Shown here: piece by piece, positions 8,087-38,200 of the stretch
Layout: each line of letters starts with the position of its first letter
How positions within the stretch are numbered: the first letter of the stretch is position 1
NCBI RefSeq assembly: GCF_014203365.1
Contig: NZ_JACHIS010000001.1
Span: forward strand, 3,038,001 to 3,102,000
DNA length: 64,000 nt
Source: Actinoalloteichus hymeniacidonis
GTDB taxonomy: Bacteria > Actinomycetota > Actinomycetes > Mycobacteriales > Pseudonocardiaceae
Direction of reading: 5' to 3'
Notes under the pieces: generated by a model
What the model was told of the DNA's origin: nothing
What the model saw: the letters and a program-made list of their open reading frames with translations, nothing else
Databases searched by the model: none
Made by a program: the position numbers and the translations under genes

Positions 8087-8692
8087 TACTTTCCACCTGC
8101 TCATTCTCGCCGATCGCCACGAATCCCGTCTGGTAGGAGAAACGCGGACATGGAAGATAAGGGCGACCGTATGCACGCCCCGGCGCACCGACAACGACAC
8201 GGCGGCAGGGCTGGGGACCGGGCGGGACAAGTCGGGGGGTCGGCGGCTGCCGCACTGGCGGTGATCCGGGGCCTGCGGCAACGGGTTTGCGCCGGATGGC
8301 CCCTGGGCTTCTCGGATCTCGCCCTTCGCCGACGTTGAGTTGCGATGGCTCTGGACCATCGTCCTCGCACGGCCCGGCCCGCCTCGGCTGGCTGCGTCGC
8401 GGGGTGATCCGATCTGACATCTCCGCCACCGCCTGCCGGGGCGCGGCCCGGATGCCGACGATGCCGGACGAGGGCGGATGGCAGAAGGACCAGCGGTCGG
8501 GAACGTGGGGCGACTGCGGCGATCTGCTGCGGCCACTGGTCCGACCGGGGGAGCATCGTGGCTGGTTAGGGGGTTGAGTTAGGGGGTTCGACCGTAGCTA
8601 GCCTGGCCCGGACCTTGCGCCCACAACGGTGTTGCGCACGCTGCGGTGCGCGCCCTTCGACGTGGGCGGAACCGGTCCTCAGGGAGGCTTCG
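8087..8692. promoter_or_regulatory. Divergent promoter region between the P450 pair and the CCR-PKS run
   Basis: About 600 bp without a supported gene separate two divergent transcription units. The rightward side holds the direct repeat at 8565-8588, then TAGCCT (8599-8604) as a possible -10 box. A ribosome site AGGGAGG (8681-8687) sits five nucleotides before the GTG of the carboxylase/reductase. The leader would be about 85 nt if the -10 guess is right. The leftward side has no box I can name with confidence. Confidence 0.5.
8565..8588 (+). repeat. Exact 11-bp direct repeat, candidate activator site
   Basis: GTTAGGGGGTT occurs at 8565-8575 and again at 8578-8588, 13 bp start to start. It lies just upstream of a TAGCCT hexamer and about 105-130 bp before the first gene of the run. 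Tandem direct repeats at this place are typical of activator binding sites in antibiotic clusters. A related TTTACGGGGGTC lies upstream of PKS gene D (52893-52904). Confidence 0.5.
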
Positions 8693-10042
8693 GTGCAGCA
8701 ACTACTCCAAACGATCATGTCCGATGACGCCGAGCCAGACGACTTCGCGAACGTGGAGATCCCGGAGCACTATCGGGGCGTCGGTGTTCTGGCCGACGAG
8801 ACCGAGATGTTCGTGGGCGTCGCGTCGGAGGAACGCAGTCCGGCGAAATCCCTGCACCTCCAGTCGGTGGCCACGCCGCAGCCGGGGCCCGGCGAGGTGT
8901 TGGTGGCGGTGATGGCCAGCAGCATCAACTACAACACCGTGTGGAGCGCGCTGTTCGAGCCGAGGCCCACCTTCAAGTTCCTCGCCCGCTACGCCCGCGA
9001 GATGCCCGAGGCGGCCCATCACGATCAGCCGTTCCACGTGGTGGGTTCCGATCTGTCGGGCGTCGTGCTGCGGACGGGCCCGGGGGTGCGTGGATTCCAG
9101 CCGGGGTCGCGGGTCGTGGCCCACTGTCTGTCCGTCGAGTTGTCCTCCTCAGACGGGCACAACGACACGATGCTCGATTCCGATCAGCGGATCTGGGGAT
9201 ACGAGACCAACTACGGGGGCCTGGCCGAGTTGGCGTTGGTCAAGGCCAATCAGCTGATGCCCAAGCCCGACCATCTGAGTTGGGAGGAGGCCGCTGCCTC
9301 GCAGCTGGTCAACTCGACGGCCTATCGGCAGCTCGTGTCGCGCAACGGGGCCGACATGAAGCAGGGCGACCTGGTGTTGATCTGGGGTGCGGCGGGTGGT
9401 CTGGGCTCGTATGCCACCCAGCTGGTGCTCAATGGCGGTGGCATCCCGGTGTGCGTGGTGTCCAGTCCGGGCAAGGCCGAGCTCGTTCGCTCGATGGGCG
9501 CCGAACTGGTCATCGACCGGTCGGCCGAGGGCTACCGCTTCTGGAAGGACCCCGACACCCCCGATCCGAGCGAGTGGCGGCGTTTCGGCAGCCAGATCCG
9601 CGAGCTGACCGGCGGCGAGGATCCCGACATCGTCTTCGAGCATCCGGGTCGGGAGACCTTCGGGGCGAGTGTGTACGTGGCGCGGCGCGGCGGCACGATC
9701 GTCACCTGCGCCTCCACTTCGGGCTACGAGCACACCTTCGACAACCGCTACCTGTGGATGCATCTCAAGCGCATCGTCGGGACGCACTTCGCCAACTATC
9801 GCGAGGCGTGGGAGGCGAATCGGCTCATCCGCCGGGGCATGGTTCATCCCACGTTGTCGCGGGTCTTCCCGCTGGCGGAGGCCGGGCTGGCCGCGGAGGC
9901 GGTGTATCGCAACACCCACAGCGGCAAGGTCGGCGTGCTCGGTCTGGCGCCCCGGGAGGGGCTCGGCGTCCGTGACCATGCCCTGCGCGAACGGGTCCTG
10001 CCGCAGTTGAACCGCTTCCGGGAGTCCCGTCTCGGGTCGTGA
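8693..10042 (+). CDS. ccr: Crotonyl-CoA carboxylase/reductase (ethylmalonyl-CoA supply)
   Basis: This 449-residue enzyme carries out NADPH-dependent reductive carboxylation of crotonyl-CoA to ethylmalonyl-CoA, the extender predicted for module 7. Its length matches the family (about 447). The GTG at 8693 has AGGGAGG five bases before it; the frame is open from 8615, but that would add 26 unrelated residues. Family landmarks are near identical to other CCRs: NYNTVW, HVVGSDLSGVV, AHCLSVEL, DGHNDTMLD, WGAAGGLGSYATQ (NADPH loop), FEHPGRETFGASVYV and FANYREAWEANRLI. Counting from the GTG, the CO2-pocket residues described for the Kitasatospora enzyme fall at Asn81, Glu171 and His365. The fourth, normally Phe170, is Tyr (WGYETNYGG). 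It heads the run that leads into the PKS genes. Confidence 0.96.
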   Translation: MQQLLQTIMSDDAEPDDFANVEIPEHYRGVGVLADETEMFVGVASEERSPAKSLHLQSVATPQPGPGEVLVAVMASSINYNTVWSALFEPRPTFKFLARYAREMPEAAHHDQPFHVVGSDLSGVVLRTGPGVRGFQPGSRVVAHCLSVELSSSDGHNDTMLDSDQRIWGYETNYGGLAELALVKANQLMPKPDHLSWEEAAASQLVNSTAYRQLVSRNGADMKQGDLVLIWGAAGGLGSYATQLVLNGGGIPVCVVSSPGKAELVRSMGAELVIDRSAEGYRFWKDPDTPDPSEWRRFGSQIRELTGGEDPDIVFEHPGRETFGASVYVARRGGTIVTCASTSGYEHTFDNRYLWMHLKRIVGTHFANYREAWEANRLIRRGMVHPTLSRVFPLAEAGLAAEAVYRNTHSGKVGVLGLAPREGLGVRDHALRERVLPQLNRFRESRLGS

Positions 10043-10133
10043 TAGCCCGTGATCCGGCCGTCGCCGGTAGTCCCGCGACGCCTCGCTTCGAACTCACCCG
10101 CACATGACTGTTCGCCCAGCCGAAGGAGCATCT

Positions 10134-10670
10134 GTGTCCACCGAAGACATCGCCGGGACCGAGGAGCAGGTTGTCGGCCAGGAGCCGCAGGAGCCTGTCG
10201 TGTTCACCGCTCCGAAACCCGCCGAGCAGCTCCATGAGCTCGACTTCCTGCTCGGTGCGTTCCGCGCCGAGTACGCCGAGGTCAGCTTCGATCCGCCGAA
10301 GACGGGCGTCTCGTTCTGGACCACCGAGACGGCCATGGACGGCCACGTCTACGAGATGGTGCAGGACGTGCCGGGCCCGGGGATCCTCGCGCGTTGGACG
10401 TTCGGTTGGGACACCGTCGGGCAGAACTACTTCACCACCTACTACGACAACTGGGGCAACCACGGCTCCACGCGTTGCCAAGGGTGGGAGGACGGGAAGC
10501 TCAACTTCAGCGGCGAGTACTTCGCCTTCGGCAGCAAGTTCGTCTTCAACGAGCAGTTCACCATCGTGGACGCCGACCACTACCGCAAGGAGGGTTCGGT
10601 GAAGGAGGGCGACGACTGGCGGCTGCTGGACGTCATCGAGTGCTACCGGATCACCGACCCCGAAGCCTGA
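10134..10670 (+). CDS. Small beta-barrel-like protein (DUF1579/calycin-like); candidate spirocyclase
   Basis: This protein of 178 residues has no signal peptide or membrane segment. After a ~30-residue acidic leader, the body starts at LHELDFLLGAFRAEY. It then alternates short strands rich in aromatics: WTTETAMDGHVYEMVQ, RWTFGWDT, YYDNWGNHGSTR, GKLNFSGEYFAFG and RLLDVIECYRI. This is the look of a small calycin-type barrel of the DUF1579 kind. The GTG at 10134 was chosen for AAGGAG five bases upstream; ATG 10104 is the alternative. It sits between the carboxylase/reductase and the first PKS gene, 27 nt before the latter. The ossamycin and oligomycin clusters encode small spirocyclases (OssO, OlmO), and these PKS genes predict a spiroketal, so that role is proposed. 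Homology to OssO was not tested. Confidence 0.6.
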   Translation: MSTEDIAGTEEQVVGQEPQEPVVFTAPKPAEQLHELDFLLGAFRAEYAEVSFDPPKTGVSFWTTETAMDGHVYEMVQDVPGPGILARWTFGWDTVGQNYFTTYYDNWGNHGSTRCQGWEDGKLNFSGEYFAFGSKFVFNEQFTIVDADHYRKEGSVKEGDDWRLLDVIECYRITDPEA

Positions 10671-10697
10671 TCTGCTGCGCGAGCGAAGGGACTGGCG

Positions 10698-29102
<18,405 letters not shown>

Positions 29103-29105
29103 ACC

Positions 29106-29240
29106 GTGGTCATCGACGAACGAGTTCCCGGCTGCCCGCCGATGCGATCCACCGTGGGCGGCCCGAACACGAGCACCGACGAAGTCCTCGCCTGTCGCGA
29201 CAGCGAGTGCGGCGAGTTCGCAGAGAACGGAGCGGAATAA
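29106..29240 (+). pseudogene. 44-codon PKS remnant: start of one PKS joined in frame to a docking tail
   Basis: GTG 29106 to TAA 29238-29240 is open. The first codons (V-V-I-D-E-R-V) match the start of gene B (V-A-T-D-E-R-V). The last 22 (STDEVLACRDSECGEFAENGAE, from 29172) match the last 22 of gene A ([22 protein letters not shown], from 29034) at 15 positions. Over these 69 bp I count 51 identical bases, with most differences at third positions. The SD-like GGAG, stop and start spacing are duplicated too (CGGAGCCGACTAG-ACC-GTG against CGGAGCGGAATAA-C-GTG). It looks like both ends of a lost PKS gene fused by an internal deletion. Two tail Phe are Cys and one Ile is Arg, so the docking helix is probably dead. 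Confidence 0.6.
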
Positions 29241-29241
29241 C

Positions 29242-32200
29242 GTGGCCACTGACGAGCGCGTCGCGCAGTACCTCAAGAAGGTCACCGCCGATCTGCAGCG
29301 GACTCGCCAGAAGCTGCGCGAGTTGGAGTCGGCGAACAGCGAGCCGATAGCGATCGTGGCGATGTCCTGCCGCTATCCGGGAAGCGTCGGTTCTCCCGAG
29401 CAACTCTGGGAGTTGCTCGCCGACCAACGTGACCCGCTCCAGCCGTTCCCGACCGATCGAGGGTGGGACAGCGGGCGACTCGGCCCCGAGGTCACCCGCC
29501 GGGGCGGCTTCCTCGACAACGCAGGCGACTTCGACGCGGGCTTCTTCGGCATCAGCCCCCGCGAGGCTTTGGCGATGGACCCGCAGCAGCGGCTCTTGCT
29601 GGAGACCGCCTGGGAGGCGGTGGAGCGCGCGGGCATCGACCCGGCCGCTCTGCGCGGCAGCGATACCGGCGTGTTCGTCGGACTCGCCGACCAGCACTAC
29701 GGGCCGCGTGACGCGGCGGCAGGCGACGAGGTCATCGGCAACCTGTTGACCGGCACCACCAACAGCGTGGCCTCCGGCAGGCTCGCCTACGTACTCGGCA
29801 CCGAGGGCCCAGCGCTGTCGATCGACACCGCGTGCTCGTCGTCGCTGGTCGCCCTGCACCTGGCCATCCAGGCGCTCCGAGGCGGCGAGTGCTCCGCCGC
29901 GTTGGTCGGCGGCGCCGCCGTGATGGCCAACCCCGATCTCTACGTCGAGTTCGCCGAGCAACAGGGCCTGGCCGCCGACGCCCGGTGCAAGTCGTTCGCG
30001 GCGGCGGCCGACGGCACCGGATGGGGCGAGGGGGTCGCCATGCTGCTTGTGCAGCGGCTCTCGACGGCTCGGGCCGCAGGCAACCCGGTGCTGGCGGTGG
30101 TACGCGGCAGCGCGATCAACTCCGACGGCATCTCCAACGGGCTCACCGCCCCGAACGGACCCTCCCAACAGCGACTCATCCGGCAGGCCTTGGAGGACGC
30201 GCAGCTGAGCGCGGGACAGGTCGACGCCGTCGAGGCACACGGCACCGGCACCCGGCTGGGCGACCCGGTCGAGGCACAGGCCCTGCTCGCCACCTACGGG
30301 CAGGACCGCGACCAGCCGTTGCTGCTCGGCTCGATCAAGTCGAACATCGGCCACACCCAGGCGGCTGCAGGCCTGGCCGGTGTGATCAAGATGGTGCTGG
30401 CCCTGGGCCACGGGCGGTTACCGGCGACCCGGCACGTCGACGCGCCCACCCCACAGGTGGACTGGACGACCGGCAGTGTCGAGCTGACCACCGAGGCCCG
30501 TGACTGGCCCGAGACCGGGCGCCCGCGCCGGGGCGCGGTCTCCGCGTTCGGCATCAGCGGCACCAACGCGCATGTCATCCTCGAACAGGCCCCCACCCGA
30601 CCCGACGACGAACCCGCGAGCCCGGTGGAGCGCCCGGTTCGTGCGCTGTTGCTCTCCGCCCGCGACGACGGGGCACTGCGCGCCCAAGGCGCCCTGATCG
30701 AGTCCTACGCCCGAACCCACCCCGACCACGATCTCAGCAGCGCGCTGGCCACCACCCGGGCCCGCCTGACACACCGGGCGGTGGTGGTCGGAGCCGACGA
30801 CGAGAGCCTGCTGACCGGGCTGCGGTCGGTCGCCGACGGCGAGCCTGACCCGGCCGTGGTCCGTGGCCGTACCAGGGCACCGGGCAGACTCGCCTTCCTG
30901 TTCAGCGGCCAGGGCAGCCAACGCCCGGGAATGGCGGCCGGCCTGCGGGCCGCGTATCCGGTCTTCGCCGAGGCCTTCGACGAGATCGCGGGTCATTTCG
31001 ATGCGCTGCTGCCGCAACCGCTGGCCGAGGTGATCGACGACCCGGAGCTGCTCGACCGCACCCGCTACACCCAGCCCGCGTTGTTCGCGGTCGAGGTCGC
31101 GCTGTGCCGGTTGCTGGCCTCCTGGGACGTCGTGCCGGATGTCCTGCTCGGCCACTCCATCGGCGAGATCGCCGCCGCCCACGTCGCAGGCGTGTTCTCC
31201 CTCGCCGACGCGTGCCGACTGGTTGCCGCGCGCGGTCGGTTGATGGACGAGCTGCCCGACGGCGGGGCGATGGCCGCTGTGGAGATCCCCGAGGGCGAAC
31301 TGCCCGCGCTGCTGGCCGAGACCGGCTGCGACGTGGAGATCGCCGCGGTCAACGGGCCGTCCTCGTTGGTCGTGGCCGGGGACGTGGACTCGGTGGCGGC
31401 GGTCGTGGCCGCCTGCATCGGCCGGGGTGGGCGGGCGCGGCGACTGCCGGTCAGTCACGCGTTCCACTCCGCCCGGATGGAGCCGATGCTCGAGCGATTC
31501 CGCGAGGTCGCCGCCACGATCGCGTACTCGGCGCCGACCCGGACCATCGTCTCCGATCTCACCGGCAGCCCGGTCAGCGCCGCCGAGATCGGTACCCCCG
31601 ACTACTGGGTGCGGCAGGTGCGCCAGACGGTGCGCTTCGCCGAGGGAATGGGCAGGCTCGCCGCCGACGGTGTCACCGGGTATCTGGAGATCGGGCCCGG
31701 CGGTCTCACCCCGATGGCCTTGGAGAACCTGGCGGAGGCCGACACCCCCGCCGCCGTGGCCGTCACCCTGCGCCGTGACCAGCCCGAGCCCGAATCGCTG
31801 CTCACCGCCCTTGCCGAGCTCTACGTCGCGGGCACCCCGATCGGCTGGGATCGCATCGTCGCCGCTCCGGGGGCGCCTCGACTGGACCTGCCCACCTATC
31901 CGTTCCAGCGGGAGCGGTACTGGCTGAACAGCGGCACCGAGACCAGCAGGCCTGCCGTGATCGCCGCCGCCCCACGTCGATCGGGTCGTCCGGAGCACCC
32001 GCTTGCCGGACTCGACGCCGAGGAACTGACCCACCGGCTGTTGGCGGGGGTCCGCTCGGCCGCCGCGGCAGCGCTGGGACACCGCGACCGATCGGCGATC
32101 GCCGCCGACCAGGCCTTCGTCGAGCTGGGCATGGATTCGCTGGCCTCGGTTCGGCTGCGCGACATGTTGGTGCAGGACACCGGATTGGCCCTGCCCGCCA

Positions 32201-35200
32201 CCCTGGTCTTCGACCATCCCACGCCTGCGGCGGTGGTGGCCTTCCTACGCGAGGAACTGCTCGGCGGGGCACAGCGGGTCGTCACCCGTCGTCGAGCCGC
32301 CGCCGACGACGATCCGGTCGTCATCGTGGGCATGTCCTGCCGTTTTCCCGGTGGGGTCCGCAACGCCGAGGACCTGTGGCGGTTGCTGAGCGAGGGAACC
32401 GACGCGGTGGGTCGTTTCCCGACCGACCGAGGCTGGGACACCTCCACACTCGGCGACGACGTCGCTCGGCTGGGTGGCTTCCTCGATTCGGTCGCCGACT
32501 TCGATGCCGGTTTCTTCGGGATCTCGCCGCGCGAGGCACTCGGCATGGACCCGCAGCAGCGACTCCTGCTCGAGACCGCGTGGGAGGCCTTGGAACACGC
32601 GGGCATCGACGCGGCCGATCTGCGTGGCAGCCGAACCGGGGTGTTCGCCGGGGTCGCGGGTTCCGACTACGCCGATCTGCTGACCGGGGTCACCGAGGCC
32701 GAGGGCTACGTGATGACCGGTACCTCGACCAGTGTCGTCTCCGGTCGACTCTCCTATGTGCTGGGTCTGGAGGGCCCGTCCGTCACCGTCGACACCGCCT
32801 GCTCGTCCTCGCTGGTCGCGCTGCACATGGCCGCGCGAGCGCTGGGCGAGGGCGAATGCGACCTCGCGCTCGCCTCCGGCGTGACGGTGATGTCCACGCC
32901 TGCGGGGATCTCGCTGGTCTCCCAGGTGGGTGCCCTGGCGGGCGATGGACGGTGCAAGGCGTTCGGCGCGGACGCCGACGGCACCGGTTGGGGCGAGGGC
33001 GTCGGCGTGGTCGTCCTGCAACGCCGCTCCGAGGCGCTGCGGGCGGGCAACCCGATCCTGGCCACGGTCGCGGGCACCGCGATCAACTCCGACGGCGCCT
33101 CCAACGGGCTCACCGCCCCGAACGGACCCTCCCAACAGCGGGTGATCCGCGACGCCCTGGCCGACGCGGGCCTCGACCCGGCCGACGTCGACCTGTTGGA
33201 GGCCCATGGCACCGGCACCGCGCTGGGCGATCCGATCGAGGCGCACGCACTGCAGGCGACCTACGGTGCCGACCGCACCGAACCGCTGTGGTTGGGCTCG
33301 CTGAAGTCCAACATCGCGCACACCATGGCGGCCGCCGGAATCGCAGGCGTGATCAAGTCCGTGCTCGCGCTGCGACACGCCAGGATGCCCCGGACCCTGC
33401 ATGCCGAGGAGCCCAGCACGAAGATCGACTGGTCGGCGGGCACGCTGCGGCTGCTCACCGAGGAACGCGCATGGCCCGACCCGGGGCGCCCCCGCCGCGC
33501 TGCGGTGTCGGCGTTCGGGATGTCCGGCACCAACGCGCACGTGATCCTCGCCGAGGCCGATCCCGTCGAACCGTCGGAGGCCCCGGCCGATTCCCCGGAC
33601 ACCGACTCGGGTGCGCTGCCGCTGGCGTTGTCCGGCCGGACACCCGAGGCGCTACAGGCACAGGCCGTCGGGCTGGCCGCATATCTGGACCGGCGGCCGG
33701 ACGTGAACCTGCCCGCGGTGGCGCGCACCCTGCTGCGGCGCACCGCTTTCGAACACCGGTCGGTGGTGATCGGCCAGGATCGTCACCGCCTGCTCGACGG
33801 GGTACGCGCGGTCGCCGAGGGCCGCCCGCACGACGATGTGGTCACCGAACCTGCCAAGGCGTTCGACCGTGGCCCGGTCTGGGTCTTCCCCGGCTACGGC
33901 GCCCAGTGGGACGGCATGGCGGTCGAACTCCTGGACACCGCGCCGGTGTTCGCGGCCCGCTGGGCCGAGTGCGACGCCGCGTTCGCCGCGCAGCTGGGGT
34001 GGTCCATCACCGACGTGGCGCGGGGCGCGGCGGCACCCGAGGACGTCTCGGAGATCCTGGTCAACCAGGCGTTGCTGTTCTCCACCATGGTGTCGCTGGC
34101 CGAGTTGTGGCGCTCCTACGGGATCACGCCCGCCGCCGTCATCGGTAGTTCGCAGGGCGAGGTCGCGGCGGCCTGCGTCGCCGGAGTGCTCTCGTTGTCG
34201 GACTGCGTGACGATCCTGGCCCGCCGAGTCTGGCGGGCGGTGGCGCTGAGCAGGCCCAGTGGTCTGGCCACGTTGGCGGCGTCGGTCACCGAGGTCGAAT
34301 CCTGGACCGCCCGTTTCGAGGGCGTGGAGATCGGCGTCGTGAACAGCCCCCAGGCGGTCACCGTCAGCGGCGATCAACAGGCCATCGAGGAGTTGGTGGC
34401 CGAGGCCCGCGAGAACGGGGTGCGGGCGAAGCTGATGGCCGCCACCTATGCCTCGCACTCGGCCCACATGGAGCCCCTGCGCGATGACCTGCTCGTCGAC
34501 CTCGCCGAGGTCACCCCGCTGACCGGGACGGTCCCGTTCTTCTCGACGGTCACCGTGGACTGGACACAGCCGGGTGAGGTGGACGGCGAGTACTGGTATC
34601 GCAACATGCGCGAGCGGGTGCAGCTCGCCCCCGCCGTCACCGCCCTGCTCGACCAGGGCTTCCGGGCGTTCCTCGAGGTGAGTGCGCATCCGCTGCTCGT
34701 CGGGCCGATCAACGAGACGGCGGAGGCATCCGATGTGGCCGCCACGGTCGTCGGGAGTCTGCGCCGCGACGAGGGCGGCCTGCGTCGGATCCTGACCTCG
34801 CTGGCCAGGTTGCACGCCGAGGGCGTGCGCGCCGATCTCGGCCGGTCCTTCGACGGCGGCGGCCATCTCGACGACCTGCCGAGCTATGCGTTCCAGCGCC
34901 GCCGGTTCTGGCCTGCCGAGACCGATCGGCCGCGTGGCACCGGGGATCCCGCCGACGACCGGTTCTGGCAGGCGGTCACCGATCACGACGTCGACACCCT
35001 CGCCGCGACGCTCGGGATGACCGAGAAGTCCGGTTTGGACACCGTCGTTCCGGCGTTGGCCGACTGGCACCGCAACCGCAGCGAGCGGGCCCAACTGGAT
35101 TCCTGGCTGTACCGCGTCGACTGGGCGCCGCTGCCTGCCGCGCCGCCCGGCCGTCTCACCGGCACCTGGTTGGTGCTGGTCTCCGATGGACACGGCTGCC

Positions 35201-38200
35201 CTGCAGCGGTGGACATCGTCGCGGATCGGGCGGACCGCGCGATCGTGGTGCCGGTTCCCGAGCCGGGCACCGACACCGGTGCCGACGCGGCCGAACTGGG
35301 CGAGAGCATCCGGGCCTCGGTCGGCGCCGACCCGCTGGCCGGGGTGCTCTGTCTGACCGGGCTCGACGAGCGGCCGGTGACCGCCTACCCCGACACGACC
35401 CGGGGTGCGGCCGCGCTGCTGGTCGTCGTCCGGGCCCTCGATGCCGCGGCGCAGACGGCGCCGCTCTGGTGCGCCACCTCCGGTGCCGTGGCGGTCGAGG
35501 CGACCGACGGCCCCGCCGCCCCACTGCAGGCGATCGTCTGGGGACTGGGCCGCTGCATCGGCTTGGAGAAGCCCAAGACCTGGGGCGGGCTGCTCGACCT
35601 GCCAGCCGAGTGGGACGAGTCCACCGCCGCGCTGGCCGCTGGCACCCTGATCGGGACCGATGGCGAGGATCAGGTCGCCATCCGCGCCGAGGGTCGCTAC
35701 ACCAGCCGGGTGCACCGGGCGCCGGACCTCGCCGCCACCCCCGGGTGGAGCGCTGCGGGCGCGACCGTGTTGATCACCGGCGGCACCGGCGCGCTCGGTA
35801 GCCAGGTTGCGCGATTCCTCGCCGATCAGGGCGCCCGCCGAATCATCCTGACCAGCAGGCGCGGCGCTGCTGCGCCCGGCGCGGCGGAACTCCTCGCCGA
35901 GGTCCGCGACATCGGCGCCGAGGCCGTCGTCCTCCCCTGCGATACCGCCGACCGGGCCTCGGTCGCGGCGATGCTGCGCGAGGCCCAAGGCGACGGTGTG
36001 CTGATCGACGCGGTCATCCACGCGGCCGGGGTCGGCGACGGTGGACCGATCGAGGAGGCCGAGGTCCAACAGCTCGCCCGAGTCTCGGCGGGCAAGGTCA
36101 CCGGCATCGTCAACCTGGAGGCCGAACTCGACCCCGGCCAACTCCGGGCCGTCGTGTACTTCTCCTCCGGCGTCGCGGTGTGGGGCGCCGGTGACCACGG
36201 TGTCTACGCGGGTGCCAACGCCTATCTCGACGCGCGGGCCGCGCAGCGCACCGCCGAAGGCGTGCCGACCTGGTCGATCGCCTGGGGTCCGTGGGCGGGC
36301 GAGGCGGGCATGGTCTCCGTCGAGGCCTACGACACGCTGCGCCGCACCGGTCTACCGGTGATGGACCCGGAGGCCACCGTCCGAGCCCTGGGCCGGGTGC
36401 TCACCGGCGACGGGGGAGCGCTGCTGGTCGTCGAGGTGAACTGGTCGAACTTCATCTCCGTGTTCACCGCCCAACGGCCGAGCGCGCTGTTGGCCGATCT
36501 CACCGGTGCGCTACCGACGGATGCCGCGCCGAAGACCGGTTCCGGGCTGGCCGCGAAACTGGAGGGACTGGATCCGCAGGCCCGTACGGAGGCCGTGCGC
36601 GACGTCGTTCACCAGCAGGTGGCCACGGTGCTCGGGCACACCGACAAGAACGCCGTCGACTCCGGACGTGCCTTCTTCGACATCGGATTCGACTCGCTGA
36701 CCGCCGTCGAGCTGCGCGACCGGCTCGTCGCCGCCATCGGGGTGCCCCTGCAGAGCACGCTGATCTTCAACTACCCGAGCGTCGACGAGCTCACCCGCTA
36801 CCTCGACGAGGAGGTGCTCACCACCCGGTCCGCACCGGCCGAGCCGACCATCATCCGGGCGGCCGTCGCCGACCAGTCGGATCCGATCGTCATCGTGGGC
36901 ATGAGCTGTCGCTTCCCCGGCGGCATCGACACCCCGGAACGGATGTGGGAGGCACTGGAGGCGGGCTCCGACATGGTTGCCGGGCTGCCGGAGAACCGTG
37001 GCTGGCCACTCGGCACGCTCTACGATCCCGACCCCGACACCCCGCGCAAGACCTATATCGAGCGCGGCGCCTTCCTCTACGACGCCACCGAGTTCGACCC
37101 CCGGTTCTTCGGGATCTCGCCGCGCGAGGCGGCCACGATGGACCCGCAGCACCGGGTGCTGCTGGAGACCTCCTGGGAGGCCTTCGAACGCAGTGGGATC
37201 GACCCGCATTCGCTGCGCGGCACCCGGACCGGCGTCTACCTGGGTATGACGCACCAGTTCTACGGCGAACGGGTCCGCGCTGCAGGACCCGAACTGGAGG
37301 GCTACCTGGTCACCGGGGGCGCCGCCGCCGTGGGCTCCGGGCGGATCTCCTATGTGCTCGGCCTGGAGGGACCGTCCATCACGGTCGACACCGCCTGCTC
37401 CTCCTCGCTGGTCACGCTGCACATGGCGGCCCAGGCACTGCGGGCGGGCGAATGCGACCTGGCGATCAACGCCGGGGTGGCCGTGATGTCCGACCCGACG
37501 TCACTCCTGGTCTTCAGCAGGCAGCGCGGCCTGGCCCGAGACGGCCACTGCAAGGCCTTCGACGCCGCAGCGGACGGATTCGCGCTGGGGGAGGGCGCCG
37601 GAGTGATCGTGATGGAACGGCTCTCCGACGCGCGCGCCAACGGCCACCGGGTATTGGCGACGGTGCTGGGCTCGGCGATCAACCAGGATGGCGCGTCCAA
37701 CGGCCTGACCGCCCCCAGCGGTCCGTCCCAGCAGCGGGTGATCCGCGCCGCGCTCGCCAACGCGGGGCTGGGCACCGCCGATGTCGACCTCATCGAGGCA
37801 CACGGCACCGGAACCAAACTCGGCGACCCGATCGAGGCGGACGCGCTGCTGGCCACCCACGGGCAGGGCCGCACCGAACCGGCGTGGCTGGGTTCCTTCA
37901 AATCCAACGTGGGCCACACCCAGGCCGCCGCAGGCGTGGCAGGCGTCATCAAATCCGTGCTGGCCATGCGCCATGCGGTGATGCCACAGACCCTGCACGT
38001 CGAGGAGCCCACGCCGCACGTCGACTGGACCGCGGGGCAGGTGCGACTGCTCACCGAGGCACGCCCCTGGCCGCAGGGTGCACGGCCGAGGCGGGCGGCG
38101 GTGTCGGGCTTCGGCATCAGCGGCACGAACGCCCACGTGATCCTCGAGGAGGCCCCGCCCGAGGAACCCGACGCCCGCGAGAGCATCGCGGCGGTGCCGA

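Noticed and set aside
8105-8536. Upstream extension of the small protein gene on the minus strand
   Set aside because: The translation is Arg/Pro/Ser-rich and low in complexity, with no ribosome site; the conserved-looking part starts at AHKFTL or MSRWKV.
8615-8692. Earlier start of the CCR at ATG 8615
   Set aside because: It adds 26 residues not seen in the family; GTG 8693 has AGGGAGG and restores family numbering exactly (Asn81, Glu171, His365).
33865-34925. Methoxymalonyl or hydroxymalonyl use by the module 5 AT
   Set aside because: No genes for making such ACP-linked extenders lie in the window and the YASH motif is retained; kept only as an open possibility.
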